The notes under the pieces were generated by a model that did no database searches, was not told the DNA's origin, and saw only the letters and a program-made list of their open reading frames with translations. From an uncultured Bacteroidota bacterium (lineage in GTDB: Bacteria; Bacteroidota; Bacteroidia; Chitinophagales; Chitinophagaceae), in assembly GCA_903853805.1 (NCBI GenBank), contig CAINUN010000016.1, positions 62,001 through 126,000 on the forward strand: a stretch of DNA of 64,000 nt, in the 5' to 3' direction. A program made the translations under genes and the position numbers. Shown here piece by piece: positions 63,387 through 64,000 of the stretch (its first letter is position 1; the number at the start of each line of letters is the position of its first letter).

Positions 63387-64000
63387 ATGAAAAACAGCAT
63401 TAAAGTACTCCTACTGCTTTTGTTGGCAGCCTTGGCAAAGCCTTCATTGGCAAAAGATGGATACAAAATCCAGGTTAAATTTATCGGCACTACTGATAGT
63501 ATGGTTTTTCTTGCACATTATTATGGAAAACCATTACCTACAATTTATAAAACTGATTCAGCAAAAATTGACAAAAAAGGAAACACATTTTTAAAAAGCG
63601 ATTCAGTGATACTTGGTGGCATTTACATCCTATTGCTATCAGATAAGAAAACTTACTTCGAATTGTTGCTTAATAATTGTGACGACATGAGTATTACCGC
63701 TGATGTAAGAAATATTCCAGATGGTATTGTTTACAAAAACTCAGATGAAAATATCAAGTTTCAGAATTATGTCAATTTCCTTAAAGGCTTTGGTGAAAAA
63801 CAACAAAAATTAGAAGAAGAATTCAGAAACGCTGCTACACCTAAAGATAGTATTGCTGCAAGAGAAAAATTAGTGACTTCTTCAAAAGAGTTGACTAATT
63901 ATCGTAAAGACATTATTGCCAAAAACGCCAACACTCTCTTAGCTAATATTTTCCGCGCCTTAGAAACCCCGATTGTACCTGAGGGAGATCATTTTTTACC
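63387..64000 (+). CDS. exported protein, partial, possibly of the DUF4369/thioredoxin-like family
   Basis: The first 204 residues of a protein cut by the window end. Signal peptide (MKNSIKVLLLLLLAALAKPS, cleavage near LAKD). The mature N-terminus (YKIQVKFIGTTDSMVFLAHY, TIYKTDSAKIDKKGN, GGIYILLLSDKK) resembles the DUF4369-type domain that precedes thioredoxin-like folds in Bacteroidota, followed by a charged helical region. Whether a thioredoxin domain follows cannot be seen. Confidence 0.7.
   Translation, partial: MKNSIKVLLLLLLAALAKPSLAKDGYKIQVKFIGTTDSMVFLAHYYGKPLPTIYKTDSAKIDKKGNTFLKSDSVILGGIYILLLSDKKTYFELLLNNCDDMSITADVRNIPDGIVYKNSDENIKFQNYVNFLKGFGEKQQKLEEEFRNAATPKDSIAAREKLVTSSKELTNYRKDIIAKNANTLLANIFRALETPIVPEGDHFL

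Overview
The window comes from an AT-rich member of the Bacteroidota, most likely a free-living relative of the Chitinophagales. Evidence: most starts lack a Shine-Dalgarno sequence; promoters show the Bacteroidota -7 element TAnnTTTG (upstream of rlmD, rpsO, hscA, tRNA-Ser, nadB, smc and others); the gene families are typical of the phylum (DUF5686, carboxypeptidase-like regulatory domains, an OmpA/thrombospondin-3 porin-like protein, many small lipoproteins). TTG is often used as a start codon. No prophage, intact insertion sequence or CRISPR array is present.

Layout. 0.1-1.8 kb: three related secreted beta-rich proteins. 1.9-5.8 kb (minus): rlmD, then mnmE followed by what looks like an inactivated IS3-type transposase. 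6.0-8.8 kb: rpsO-pnp with an intervening terminator. 8.9-11.8 kb (minus): a small secreted protein, two glycosyltransferases and a response regulator. 11.9-18.6 kb: a tight five-gene operon with an E1-like/nitroreductase fusion, a GNAT-like acyltransferase, a 7TM sensor kinase, a receiver-kinase and a single-domain receiver. 18.7-28.1 kb: a lipoprotein, trpS, a deoxynucleoside kinase, a DUF5686 protein, a free-Met-sulfoxide reductase, a flavin reductase and rnr. 28.8-41.2 kb (minus): a complex I operon nuoABCDHIJKLMN lacking nuoEFG, with one uncharacterised Cys-rich gene between nuoL and nuoM and two uncharacterised genes at its end; a 2[4Fe-4S] ferredoxin is divergent from it. 41.4-52.6 kb: sucC, hscA, a ZIP transporter, uvrC, msrA, tRNA-Ser(UGA) and nadB. 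52.9-64 kb: DUF1684, uvrA, an OmpA-family protein, a polyprenyl synthase, smc and a partial secreted protein.

Two features stand out. First, three intergenic islands (23.5, 28.3-28.7 and 52.65-52.87 kb) hold four tandem repeats of unrelated sequence that follow one rule: inverted-repeat centres lie exactly 21 bp apart (repeat units of 21 or 42 bp), that is two helical turns. Two islands also share a leader, and one holds a perfect 36-bp palindrome that is in register. I know of no described element with this rule, but I could not search for one. Second, the E1-nitroreductase/acyltransferase genes are translationally coupled and sit 8 bp upstream of a membrane sensor kinase and phosphorelay, which suggests a small-molecule synthesis and sensing module.

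The nuo operon is also notable. The NADH-oxidising module is missing from the locus while a ferredoxin gene lies just upstream, which fits an 11-subunit, ferredoxin-type complex I unless nuoEFG lie elsewhere in the genome.
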